Of a DNA stretch of 64,000 nt, positions 20,718 to 32,238 are shown piece after piece. The notes beneath the pieces are model-generated. The model was not told the DNA's origin, did no database searches, and was given only the letters and a program-made list of their open reading frames with translations. The position numbers were made by a program, and so were the translations under genes. This DNA is from Rhodosporidiobolus odoratus (lineage: Eukaryota; Basidiomycota; Microbotryomycetes; Sporidiobolales; Sporidiobolaceae): NCBI GenBank assembly GCA_034387635.1, contig JAOANU010000006.1, positions 744,001-808,000 of the forward strand. Reading direction: 5' to 3'. Numbering within the stretch: position 1 is the first letter of the stretch; each line of letters opens with the position of its first letter.

Positions 20718-23400
20718 ATGGCAGGCCAGTACACGTATGACACGACAGGACAAGTCAGTCACACCCTAGTCTACACGCGCAATGAGCTCTCATTTGACAG
20801 ATTACTCCCCACCAGTCCAACTTCTTCGTCCTCACCATCCTCCTCTTGATCCTCTTACCCTACACCTACTCGACCTTCTTTGGTGGCGCAGAACGCGCTG
20901 CATCACGCGTAAAAGCACCATGCTCAGGCTGGAATCGGAAATCGGCCGAGGTGAGGAGAGCGAGTGGGACCAAGGGGATCTTGTCTGTACGGTGCGTTGC
21001 GACCCTCTTTACTGCTGCTCCAAGCTACGAGCGAGGTGTACTGACCCCCATCACTGCACGCAGGCATATCCTTCTCGCCGTCGGATGGGTTGCGTTTGCC
21101 GTGGTGGTGCAGCAAGCGAGTACGATACAACCGGAGGGAGCCCAATTCGACCCGTTCGCCATCCTTGGGGTCTCGCCAGTAAGCCTGGCTCGCTTCTGGA
21201 TTGCCCTCTTTGCGTTGACTTGAGTTCTGCCCTCCGCAGTCCGCCAACGAAAAGCAAATCAAGAAGCACTACCGCAAAATGTCGCTCAAGTTGTATGTGT
21301 ACTACCATACTGAGCCCACTCGAGAGCTTCTCTAACTCTATCGCACTCCCTCAGCCACCCCGATAAGCTGCAGTTCACCGATGAACAGGAGAAGGAAAAG
21401 GAGGAGGCGGACAACCATTTCGTCGAACTGACGAAAGCGTACAAAGCGTGCGCCTATCCCCCTTGATTATGACTTATCCGGGCTGACCAGCCCCTTCTGC
21501 GTATAGCCTCACCGATGAGGACAGCCGACGCAACTACGAGCTCTACGGCCACCCCGACGGAAAGCAGGAGTTTTCGCAGGGGATCGCGCTTCCCTCCTGG
21601 ATTGTCGAGGGCAAGAACACACCGTGGGTGATGGGAGCCTACGCGCTTGTGCTTGGTGTCGCACTCCCCATGCTTGTCGTACGTTGTTTTCCCTCGCCCT
21701 CTGTACATTCAGCTCAGCCTTTGGCTCGCAGGGTCGCTGGTGGTATGGCGCTCGCAAAGTCACCAAGGACGGCGTGCTCAACTCGACTGCGTCTAAGTAC
21801 TTCCACGCCTTGAAGGAAGAGACGACTTTCCCCCAACTCCTCGACATCCTCGCCTCTTCCGACGAGTTCGCCACCGATAAGCAGCTGATCAAGATACGCA
21901 AGTCACTCAGCAAGCCTGCGATTGACGAGTACGCACGCCTCAACTCGACGATCCGAGAAGGCGTTGATGGGAAGCAGGGATGGGAAGACTACGCAAACTG
22001 GTCCGCCTCTAAGAAGCGTGCTCGGGTTCTCATCGCGGCTTATATGCTGAGGTTGCCGATCAAGGATGCCAAATTGCTGCGAGGTGCGTGATTTCTGCCT
22101 TCGTCGCGCTTTGCCCGTGCTGACGTGTTGTCTCCTGTCACAGAAAAGCACCTCACCGCCTCCATTGCCCTTCCCCTCTGCGCCGGTCTCGCCTCTATTG
22201 CGTTAGCGCACAACTGGCTCTCAACCTACATCTCGATCATGCATCTTCAGCAATTCCTTCTCCAGGCCGTCCACCCTTCCTCCTCCCCTCTTCTTCAGCT
22301 TCCCCACTTCAGTCCGGAACTCGTTGCGGAGGCGAAGAGGAGGGGAATCGAGACTGTCACGCAATTCGGAAAGCTCGACGCGGGTGAGTCGGCGGGCTTA
22401 CTGGTGAATGCGCCTGAGGGTGAGAAAAAGGATGTCCTCGAGGTGGCGAAGCACTGGCCCGTTGTTCAGCTTGTTGATGCCAAGTTCCAAGGTGCGTTTG
22501 CTGCCTACTCCTCGCTTCTGTATGTGTCGCTGATGCTTGTTTTGCAGTGACTGGCGAGAAGATCGTCACTCCCGGCGCTATCGTCTCTTTTACCCTCAAG
22601 CTCCGCATCACCCCTCCCGGTCAGGTCGAGAACAAGCCCGAAGTGCTAGACGTCTCGAAGGGTGTTGACGAGGTCGAGGGCGAGGAGCAATCTGTCGAAG
22701 AGCTTATTGGTCGACGGAGTAAGAAGGAGGAGGGCGTCGTTCCCACTCCTCTCGCTCATGCGCCTCATTTCGCCAAGGTTCGTTCCAGTCTCATTCTCTG
22801 TATGTCGTGGCTCTACTCATCCTACTCCACTCGTGGTCCGACAGAACCGCAAACCCGCCTGGTACATCTTCGTCGGCGACCACAAGCTCAACCGAGTCTT
22901 TGTCGCCCCGCACCGATTCACCGACATGGGCGAAGGTCAGACTCGCACGATCCGCATGACGTTCCAGGCGCCCCCTGGGGCTGGATTGTACACGTTCCAA
23001 GTTTATGTCATGAGCGATTCGTTTGTCGGCACTGATGCGCAGAAGGATATGCGGGTTCGTCATCAGATTCTTCCACCTTCTACAGGATTCGCTACTAGAT
23101 GATCCGCGTCCGTACCTCACGAATTTTATTGCTGACGTGCTACATTTCGTGCAGATGAAAGTCGATGCCCCCGCCGCTGAAGAAGCCCCCTCCGACGACG
23201 ACGATGACATCTCTGAACCCGACGAGGATACCATCGCCGGTCAAATGGCCTTGATGAAAGGTCAACCTGTCAAGCGTCGAGATGACGATGAGGAGGGAGA
23301 CTCGGATGAGGACGAAGAGGACGACAGCGATATCAGCGATTCGGACAGTGATTCGTCTTCGAGCAGCAGCAGCAGTGATAGTGACGAGGATAGTGATTAG
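20718..23400 (+). CDS. SEC63: Protein translocation subunit Sec63
   Basis: ER membrane J-protein that recruits Kar2/BiP to the Sec61 translocon for post-translational import. Starts MAGQYTYDTTGQ at 20718 and joins NFFVLTILLLILLPYTYSTF, the first membrane helix. A second helix (HILLAVGWVAFAVVVQQA) is followed by a J-domain (FDPFAILGVS, then KHYRKMSLKFHPDKLQ with an intact HPD). A third helix (WVMGAYALVLGVALPMLV) precedes the Brl/Sec63 domain with WYIFVGDHKLNRV and VYVMSDSFVGTD. The C-terminus is a long Asp/Glu/Ser tail, as in yeast Sec63, where it binds Sec62. About ten short introns, most with clear phase-keeping junctions. The order and topology match the family throughout. Confidence 0.94.
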
Positions 23401-23745
23401 CGTCGGGTCGTAGGTTGAAGGAGATCGAACGATGACAATGCAATCTGCGTGTGCATTCACTGGGTGAGACTGCCTCGTTTTCCTGAACTGAGAAGGCCTT
23501 TCTGACTCGCACTATCCGAGTGTGTGATCGGCTCTGCGCTTGCTGGCTTGCTGGCCCCGTTCCCGTGTTCAGACCAGCGACGCGGCGTAGATATGCGCGG
23601 CTGTGTGAGGAACAGAACTTAGGGAAACAAGGCGTTTTGACAAGCAACAGGAAACGAACACAAGGGAGCAGACTATGTACAAGGAACGATCCGACAAGCC
23701 AGGCAGCCGAGGACGCAATATCGCACGTCTCACCTGCTCGGCCCT
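23401..23745. other. Convergent intergenic region SEC63/DCAF11-like
   Basis: 345 bp between converging stops; no gene or RNA recognised. Confidence 0.6.
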
Positions 23746-26610
23746 TTAACCCTTAGCCTCCCACTCGGCCCTCTCCACCTGATCCTCCAACACCTCACCC
23801 TTCCTCCCCGCCCACTCATGCACCGCAATACTCCCTTCAACACTCCCCCTCCCCTCCCAAGCAGTACTCATCATAACCGGCGATTCAGGATGCCAACTCA
23901 CATCCCTGACCGTAGAACTCATATTCCCCCTCTGAGCTTTCCTCCTTCCCCTCCTCAATTCAATCGAGGAGGGATCGTTGTGTTCTCCTGATTTACCATT
24001 CATCAAGGGGTGAGTGTGGGTTCGATCGAGGACGGAAACGGTTCGACCGTCGAGGGACCAGATGCGTATGCAGCCGTCGGAGGAACCGGAGTAGATGTAG
24101 CGTTGAGAGGTTGTGGCGAGGGGGGAGAAATGGGCGCGGATCAGGGTGCGGAGGACGGCGTGTCCGCGGTAGGTCATGACGGAGGTGTCGTGCTGCATGG
24201 TAGGCAAGGAGGTCAGATGACAGGTCAGGTAAGTGGAGCAGGAAAGAAGGACCGGACGGGACGCACCGGATGTTGCTTGAAGCGGGGTTTGGCATAGAAG
24301 GATTGCCTGCATAGCACGCAGTCAGCTTGACGAGTAAGCCGTACAACGAAGAGAAGGAGAGATCACCTGTAGTCCCAACCCTCGATTCCGTAAAACTTGC
24401 GATCAAGCCGTTGACGATCAAAGTCCGCATCCGATGTCATCATCCGAAGGCTACCGAGATAGATTATGACTTGGGTCAGTGACGTTATCGGGACAACGAT
24501 GCAGTCCCAACCGCTGGAAGACCTGGTTGACAGGCGGGCCAGACGTCAAGAAAACAAAATGGGCAACGCACTCCCACAACTTGGCCGCCTGATCCTTGCC
24601 ATTGCTCAACACATACCTCCCATCCCCCTTAGCACTGACATATGTGATTCCCTCCGTATGGCCCACCAAAACTCCACTGCACCTCCCACCCTCCAAACTC
24701 CTCCTATCCCAAACCTTGACAAACGAGTCATCGCTTCCACTCAAAAGGAGGTTATTGTCCGAGGCGGAACCAAACGCGACGGCATTCACGTCATCTTTGT
24801 GGGCCGAAATTCGGAGGGAGGTACGTTGAGCGGCGATGTCGTAGACGAAGATGGAACCGGATGAGGCACCGGCGATGACTTCGCGAGCGTCGTGCGAAAA
24901 TCGGAGGGACCAGATCTACAGGGGTACCGTGATGGCACAGACCGACCGAAGGGCACGCAAAGGAGCAAAGGTAAAAATAATAGCGAGAAGACACATCAGC
25001 ACAGCGGAAGAGGAGCGTAAAGGCCCAAACAACGGAGACGACGCACCCCGAACCCCCCGTATACATCACTGCCCTGTGCGAAATCTAGCGTCTCTTGCTC
25101 CTGGTCATCACCACCAGCCCAAGCGCCTCCCCCCGAACCGCCAGTTTTGACAAGGTGGGCGCGAGGAGAGATGGAAGAGTAGACGAGCCATTCGTTGTCA
25201 TCGGATAGTTCTATGGGAAGGCACAGGTAAGTCGTCAAGCACGACAGGGAGAACGTCGGGGGACGTCAGAGGGAATGCAAAGGTGAAGAGAGCTCGTGCC
25301 GAAGGTTCTGAGGGGTTTCATACAAAAGAGAAGGCCTACCGGCATCCGTCAACGTCCACCTGCAGTTATTTGGATCCGCTGTCACGGTTTTCCGGACTGG
25401 CAGACTGGTTCTCATCTCCCAGTCGTGTCGATAAGGGGTACTCGATCGCGGTGCGCCAGTATCGGTGACTGATTTTGTGCCGACTCGAGGGGGAAGGGAG
25501 GTATCGAAGATGTAAACGCTGTAATAGCCGTGTCAGCGACATGGTCAGAGCCTAGAGGCACCCCGGGAGGACGTACTGAAAGTCTTGACAGGCTCTGCCG
25601 GCGGAAAAGGGTAAGCGGAGTAAGAGTCAGTGGTTGTGAAAAATCAAGAAGCGCGCAAAGCGGAGGCGTACGAGTAGAAGAATCGGCCATCGCTAGAGTA
25701 CTGCCCACTGTACACCTTCGAGGTGAACTGCGCAACCTCGACTCCGGCGGAATTGGGAATGATATCCCCCATCGCGCTCCGCTTTGGTGCTCGGATGTCC
25801 CACTCTCGCAGGCGAAACTGTTCAGCTATCGAGAGAGGGGAGGTCCAGCTCAGTCGCTTCGAGGTAGAGTATTTCCGAGGTGGAGGACCGAAGGCGCCGC
25901 TTTGTTCGAGTCGCATGCCGTTTTCTTGCGGCTCTTTCGGGATGTCGTAGTACTGCTTGGCGTTGCGGCGGGTCGGTCTGTGCTCATGTAACGAATCAGT
26001 ATGCCCATCAGTCAGGAAAGAGATGCGAGGGGTGAGACTCGCCCCCACCAGTCGTCCCCTTCGTCGTCACTTTCCATTTCTTCGTCCTCGTCTCCTTCCT
26101 CGTCCTCGTCGTCATCCCCCAGCCTGATGGCGGTTCCAAACCTCCTCTGGAGCATGCCTCGAATGGTGCCGAGGGTAAGGCTCGTGCCTCTCAAGTCGGC
26201 GGCGGTCAACCTGCGAGCGTCTCCGTTGGGTCCAACGGTGAAGACGAACCCGGTTGAGGCTGTGGATACCGGAAGAGAGAGGGTCAGGCTTGCAGTGTAG
26301 CAGAACAGGTAACGGAAAGAAGCCGACGGTCTACTCCGATTTGCAACGGCGCCCCTCCTCGCCCGTTGTCGGCTCCATCTCCCTCCTCTTCCTCATCGTC
26401 TTGAGGGTCCAGTTCGAGGTCGTCGTCATCGTCGTCTACTATAAGGTCGGGCTCGTCCTCTCCCATGCCATCCGAGGGTTCGAAGTCTTGATCGTCGTCC
26501 TCAGTATCGAGTGCAGCGAGTTCTTCAAGGGCCTCCATGGCTTCGGCCGAGAGAGAAACTTGAGAGTCGGAATCGGAATCGGAGGTGTAGGCTCCTGGTA
26601 TGGTGTCCAT
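23746..26610 (-). CDS. DCAF11: WD40 protein of the DCAF11/WDR23 type
   Basis: Probable substrate receptor of a CUL4-DDB1 ubiquitin ligase. Start MDTIPGAYTSDSDSDSQVSL at 26610. An N-terminal acidic region (Asp/Glu runs) is followed by LTLGTIRGMLQRRFG, a feature of the DCAF11 N-terminus. Then come NIIPN-like IIPNSAGVEVAQFTSKVYSG, a first blade SDGRFFYSYAQDFHVYIFD, WTLTDAELSDDNEWLVYSSI, IWSLRFSHDAREVIAGASSG, HKDDVNAVAF, LLLSGSDDSFVKVWDRRS, HTEGITYVSAKGDGRYVLSN, GKDQAAKLWE and YIYSGSSDGCIRIWSL. The C-terminus ends in VRDVSWHPESPVMMSTAWEG. Seven-blade length and order match WDR23. It probably works in nucleus and cytosol. About nine introns, approximate at several borders. Confidence 0.85.
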
Positions 26611-26923
26611 ATTCTAGGAGTTTCTGGAGAGGGTGAGATTGAGGAAGAGAGTCGAAAAGTGGAGGCGAGCCGAAGAGGGGCAAAACTAGTGACAGCGGAA
26701 TCTATTGCACCTCGTCCGAGAGCGGCACACGGTGACTTGATTGATGAGCAGCTCTCTCCAAGGCCATCGGCTGCTCTGTATAATATCGAGATACAGAGTT
26801 TCTCCTCCTGGCTTGTCGTGGTTGTACCGACGTCGACGTCCTCTGGATCTTGAATCCTGTTCCCGTCGTGTTTCATTCGTTAGCCGCTATTCATAGTGTT
26901 GATTCCGCAAGTCTCGCCGTGTC
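26611..26923. promoter_or_regulatory. Divergent promoter region DCAF11-like/bHLH gene
   Basis: 313 bp between divergent starts; no specific element recognised. Confidence 0.4.
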
Positions 26924-28780
26924 ATGAGCACCCCAGGCCATCCTGGCTTGACTAGAGCCACCCACCTCGCCAAGTCAGGTTCACCTTCACTCGCCCTCGC
27001 TCAACTAAACAGCGCTGGAGGTGGGAGGGCAGACAGTGCATTCTTGACTGAACCAGGCTCATACGAAGGTACGCTACACTCACAGAGTCTGCCGCCACGA
27101 GCTTGTACAGATCGAGTCCGGCTCGCGAGTGGGGGAGTCGACAGCACAATGCGAGCGGGCACCGGACACAGCCTTAGGTGCACCAGGAGTGTCAGCCTCC
27201 CGGAGAAGGAGTACCGGCGCTGAGTCCGTGCCTGGCTAGACGACCTCTTCAGACTCCTCTTCGCAAACTCCTCCAAATCGCTCCGACTCATTCATGCCCT
27301 TCTACCCACAGACTTCCACTACCCCTCGCCCTTCGACTACACCTCCTTCGCCGCCTCTTCCCCAAACCCGAATGGCCCTCCCTCGCGCCCCTTTTCCCCC
27401 TTCGCCTCGACCCACCATCGGCTACCCTCAAATCCCTTCTCTCCCTTACCCACCTTCTCCCCCTACCCCTCACACTCCTCTCCCTCCTTTGCCGCTCTAT
27501 CACACCCGCCTCTGCAACCATCTCCACCAGCTCCCGCTCCCCTCTTCGACTCAGACGAACAAGCCCTCTTCTCATCGTTCCTGACCACTATGGAAGTCAA
27601 CGACGATTTTCTCTTCAATCCCGTCTTGCCACCTGGAATGCCGAGTCCACCTAGTATCAGCTTGCTGTATCCTCCCGGTGCGCACGAAGACGAGAGGCGA
27701 GAGAGGGAGGAACTGGGTATGGAGGTCGGGGGGATGAACCTCAATCAGCAGATGATGAGGCCGTCCTCGCCTTTCGACTTGCCAGAGCCCGTGGTTACGC
27801 ACAGCAATCCAGCTGAGAGGCTCCAACGGTATGCAGAGTACGAGGAAGATGGGGCGGAGCAGGAGACGGCTACCCCGAGCGGCGACGAGGGAGAGGAGAA
27901 GGATGACCCGGACTTCGATCCGGCTCCGCCCCCTGCTGGTCCGCGCGGGATCCGGCGCAAGAGCCGAGGCTCAACATCTGGACCAGCAGGAGGCAAGAAA
28001 CCCCGCACACAACCCTTAGAGGCGGAGGAACCTGTTTTCGCAGCAGAAGATGCCGAGATGGCATCCTTGCAGGGTTGGAATGGCACAGACGCACATGAAG
28101 AGCCTGTCACTGCTTGTCCTTCTTCTGGTCGACCTCGTCGCTCGACTCGCGCCCCGAGACGCTTGTCCGGTACCGCCTCTTCATCTACTCGACCTAGATC
28201 TTCCTCCCGTCCCTCGCTCTCTCGAGCCGCTGCTCCGCCCTCCGCTCCTGTACCAAACGCCACAGTCTCCTCGACGTCGACGTCGAACTCAACCTCGTCG
28301 ACCTCCTCCCGTTCCCGCTCAACTGCCTCGACTTCCCTCTCCCCTCCTCCACCTCAAACTAAACCACCCGCCCCGACCGCTGTCCCCGCCCCTGCTCCAC
28401 TCTCCGCAACTGAGAAACGTTCCAACCACATAGCCTCTGAACAACGTCGTCGAACGGCGATCAAGAATGGGTTTCAAGATTTGGTGGATTTGCTCGGCGC
28501 GGGGAGTGGGTTGAGTGGGATTGCGGTCGGGGTCGGGGACGATGCATCTGCAGGAGGAGGGAGGGGAGGAACTCGCACAGGAGGGAAGGGGAAGAAAGGT
28601 GCTACCGCCAGAGGAAGAGGGAGGAAAGGTGAGGTGGCCACCAATGCTAGTAAGAGCGTTGTGTTGGGTCAGGCGGCTCAGTATGTTCTTTGGTTGGAGA
28701 GGGGGAACTACGCCCTCGAGGGAGAGTGCGAGAGGGTCGAGAAGGAGGTCAGGGAGGCCGGAACAAGAGTCGGGGCGTGA
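26924..28780 (+). CDS. bHLH transcription factor with long Gly/Arg-rich loop
   Basis: I join exon 26924-27068 (MSTPGHPGLTRATHLAKSGS, ending GAA G/GTACGC) to 27312-28780 (acceptor CCCACAG), which keeps phase and gives 537 residues. A further exon inside the 243-nt intron cannot be excluded, and ATG 27590 is a minimal start. The middle is Pro/Ser-rich with an acidic aromatic patch (DSDEQALFSSFLTT, then NDDFLFNP) that could activate transcription. The bHLH begins KRSNHIASEQRRRTAIKNGF; helix 2 is SKSVVLGQAAQYVLWLERGN, leading into a coiled coil. The loop between the helices is about 65 residues of Gly/Lys/Arg, against 5-15 normally. No Tyr in the basic region, so not SREBP. Target genes unknown. 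Confidence 0.75.
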
Positions 28781-29226
28781 ACCCTGAGGACGAAGTTCGG
28801 GGCGCGATCGTTCATAACCCTGTCTGATTTTCTCTCTCTCGGTTTGTATCTGGGTTTTGAGGGTTTTTCGTCTGCGTTTCTAGCACTCGGCTTGTCGTTG
28901 TTCTTCTCTCCCTCTCTTCGTGTGCATCTGTCTCATCGTTCTCAGCTCTCCGTGCCTTTGCAGTCTCTGTTGACACTTTCTCGGTCGTCATCGTTGTTTC
29001 GCACCAAACCCGTCCCATCACCGTTCTTTCTTTGTCGTGACCTCTCGTTCACATCATTGTTGATGTTTTCGTCTCCCCACTGTCGTTTGTAGTCGTACTC
29101 GTACTGTAGTGCCCTTTTCGTAACCCCGTCTTTTCTGCCTCGTCGCGAGGCGAGTCCATGTCCGAGAAAGTCAAGAGAAAGCGAAGCAAAACCCGAAAGC
29201 ACCCAAAATACATACACTAGAAACCG
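28781..29226. other. Convergent intergenic region bHLH/ALG14
   Basis: 446 bp, strongly T/C-rich on the plus strand between about 28,815 and 29,090. Looks like 3' UTR sequence; no gene seen. Confidence 0.6.
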
Positions 29227-30232
29227 CTACACCAACCAACCCTGACATTCTACCTCGGCCCTGAGTCTCCAGCCCCTTCCCCTTATCCCTTCGCGCTCAA
29301 CGAGTGCGTCCCGCAGCGAATCCCACTGGACGAAGAAGCGATCTACGAGAGGGCGGACTAGACGGCCCGAGAGGGAGAGACGGCGAGTTCGAGCAAGGGA
29401 TTCGATATAGATCAGGGAGGGAGAGGGGAGGGCGAGGATCTGTTTGTTGCAAGAGGTGTGAGAGCATCAGCCTTGAGACATCGGGGAACGGCACAGGAAA
29501 GGGACGCGAAGGAGAGAAAGCGTACTCTGGGGAGGAAAGCGCTACAAGCTATAGGAACGCAGCTGCCTGGTCCGTTTAGTAGGAACGCGTCGGCAAACTG
29601 TCTTTTACCTCCTCGAGTGGGATTGAAGAAGAATGGAGCGAGGGTGATGTGCCATAGGCAGAAGAAGAGGGTGTAGAGGGTCGTGAAAGGTGAGGTGAGG
29701 TAAGATTGGTGGACGCGTCTGGCGCGGGGGATTCGCAGAGTACGAAACTAGACGGGTCGCGGACAGCGAAAGAATAGACGGGGAGGATAGGATGAGGTGG
29801 TAAATCAGCTTCTTTCTCCTCTCGAAGCCATCGGCGAAGGTGAACAACCTACTTCTCCCCCGCCAATCCTCTTCTCCAACGCCAATACTTTCTCTTCGCT
29901 CATCCTGTCCCCGTTCTGCACCATCCAGACTCTTCGCTTGAACTTGTTTTCAAAGTCGAGGTATGCGACGAGACGCAACATCTCGGCAGTATGGCCACCT
30001 GCGACCGACATGGAGATCTAGATTGAGCGCTATCAAATCCTCGAGGACACGACTGGTGCGCACCTGAGCCGAGGAAGACGGCAAGAACGGCTTCATCAGT
30101 TGGAGGTCGACGTCGGCGAGGTTGAGGGAGCGTATGCGTCGAGTCAAGGATTTGTACTAGTCGGAGAACACACATCAGGGTCACCAAGACCAGTCCGGCT
30201 AGTGCCCAGACCAGTAAGCGGAGGGAGATCAT
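29227..30232 (-). CDS. ALG14: UDP-GlcNAc transferase membrane anchor Alg14
   Basis: Anchors catalytic Alg13 at the ER to add the second GlcNAc to dolichol-PP-GlcNAc in N-glycan synthesis. Exons: 30232-30064, 29998 to about 29852, 29747 to about 29552, and a last exon to the stop at 29227. Exon 1 gives the membrane helix MISLRLLVWALAGLVLVTLM and VLAVFLGS; the junction makes GSGGHTAEML, the family's glycine loop. Then VWMVQNGDRMSEEKVLALEK, RIPRARRVHQSYLTSPFTTL, FLLNGPGSCVPIACSAF, IYIESLARTRRLSLSGRLV and DRFFVQWDSL, all standard Alg14 blocks in order. The C-terminal tail after VERE is longer than usual. All four exons join in phase. Confidence 0.93.
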
Positions 30233-31085
30233 CGCATATCGGGCGGGAGGAAAGAGAGGGACAAGATGGTTACGATGAGCCTGCTATAATCCATGAGCGA
30301 GAGCACTACGAGCTGGAGCATATGCAGACTCTGTACTTCTTTCTGCTGCATCCTCTCGGAACCCACCATGAGGAGATCGACGGGTTGCAGGAGGGGTCCG
30401 TTCATTCTCTCTAATTCAGATGAGCTCTCGAACTCACTCCTCTTCCTCTCTTTCCGCTAGCCCCAAAGCTATACTCGTCCGGTCTGTGTAGCTCACGCTC
30501 TACGAAACGCTCGCCATCGCTGATCACACTCGCATTTGTCAGGCTCCTCCCCTCGCCTTCCTCGTACGCCCTCGTTCGTTTTCTCTTTCTCTTCAATTCA
30601 GCCCAGTCAGACCTCCTATTGACCTGCGTAGGGTGATTCTACAGACCGCCCATCTTACGCCCTTTTAACGACCTGCCACGACCGTTACGACCTATTACGC
30701 AGAATACCCTTAGCCTCGAATCGCCTTTTCCGACATCGACTTGATCCTTATTTGGCCGCCCCCGCCAAGACCGCCCGGTTCTGCCCGCCCTCAGCTAGCA
30801 TACACTTGCGCATTCCATCGATATGTGGTGCGATAACTGTGCGTGCCGCCTTTTTCTGCATGGACGAGGCGGATTTGGGGGAGGGAGATTTGCAGGGCGC
30901 CAGGGGCGTGGAGCCTGAGAAGAGGGCAAAGCGGCCCGGAACGTGCGCTTCAACGCAATCGGGGCTCTCGAGCTCTTCTCTTCGCATTCGTACGCAGGGG
31001 GGTTGAACTAGAACCGACGACGTTACATGACATGTCGCTGATGGAAAGGCTCGCTACTGACTCAGTACCCGTCCGACGCTTCTCG
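30233..31085. other. Intergenic region with possible 5' exon of the four-TM gene
   Basis: About 850 bp. An ATG at 30859 opens MDEADLGEGDLQG, and the truncated copy at 38301 reads MGQADLEEGELQD, so this stretch may be a coding first exon or its promoter-proximal part. I could not find a splice that joins it to the next exon in phase. The remainder shows no gene. Confidence 0.45.
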
Positions 31086-31086
31086 C

Positions 31087-32238
31087 AGGTCTCCTCGTCT
31101 TCCCCCTCCGAATGGGCGCGATGGCACTCGCCTGCCTCATTGCCGCATATTCTATCGCTGGAGGAATCGTCCTGTTCATGTACGGGCAATTCTTGTGGTT
31201 TCTGTACCGTTCGTTTCCCCTCTGCTCTCAATTCCGCAGTACATCCGCCTTGGTTTTCTGACCGGATCGTCTGTCGCTCGTCTCTACAGCGGAAGTGCAG
31301 ATCTATGGTATGTGACTCTCCCTGTCTGCGGGTCCTCTCTCCCGCTGATTTGCTTTTCTCCAGGCGGTATATCCATGGCAATCGGCGCTCTTTCCATCCT
31401 CCTCTTGCTCGGCTTTGCCAACAGCTCTTACAGTGCGTCCACACTGCGGTGCGTCTCTCATGACCTCAGGCGGCTGACCTTTTTTCATGGATGCAGTGTG
31501 GACTCGACTGCTCTTCGTCTTGATGCCCTTCGTCCTCTTCATTTCCGCCGTCCGGGCAGGAATCATGATCTGGAGGCTTGACTACTGTACGTATGAGTTT
31601 CTCTGGCAACCTCGCTCCGAGGACAGCTGCAGGCGCTGACCTTCCTCTCTGCTCCCTCCACCTGCAGACCAATCCAACATAATCTGGGAGTGCAATCACG
31701 GTTCGTCCGGTGCCCCGCTATCCCAGTGCGACGCCGCTTCCTGACGCTTGGCTGTATACGTCCAGGCGGACAGCTGTACAACGACTCCACGGCCAACAAC
31801 ATTACCTACGACGCTGCAACTTACACAGGCGACACAATCCCCACCGGTTTCTGCAGTAGCGGGTTCCATGCACTGTACCTTGCGGTACGCTCCGTCCAAT
31901 CCCTCGCTCGTAATGCTTGTACGCGTTGGAGTATGCATGATCAACCTGACCTTCTCAATCTTCTCGCAAACTCGCAGTTCTCGTTTTCCCTATGCATTGA
32001 CGTAGTCCTACAGCTCTATCAATGGTTCCTCGTCCGTCCTTCTCCTTCTTCCTTTCTCTCGCGGGTCAAGGGCTGATCAGGACGCTCTGCGACAGGTCTG
32101 GCGTTTCAAAGCCCGCCTCGAACAGTATTTCAGCTTCAAGGCCCACCCCGGCGGAGGTGGTAGGTCGCTCTCTTCCTCTTCAGCTACACGTCCTTGCTCA
32201 CTTTGATATCTCTACCAGTTGGGATGTATGCCGCCTAA
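31087..32238 (+). CDS. Four-TM membrane protein, function unknown (5' exon unresolved)
   Basis: The first sure exon follows the acceptor CTTCTCGCAG at about 31086 and reads LLVFPLRMGAMALACLIAAY and IVLFMYGQFLWFLY. Later short exons give VQIYG, GISMAIGALSILLLLGFANS, TRLLFVLMPFVLFISAVRAG and a loop with paired cysteines (NIIWECNHGG ... TGFCSSGFHALYLA). A last helix follows (FSFSLCIDVVLQLYQWFLV) and then WRFKARLEQYFSFKAHPGGV, ending GMYAA at 32238. Four helices, a Cys-containing extracytoplasmic loop and the terminal WRF-R-LEQY block recur in basidiomycete proteins of unknown role; the layout resembles tetraspan proteins. Phase is kept across all internal junctions. A truncated copy of its 5' part lies at 38.3-38.66 kb. 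Confidence 0.65.

Noticed and set aside
27745..28263. 172-codon minus-strand ORF
   Set aside because: Complement of the bHLH gene's Ser/Pro-rich region; no independent support.
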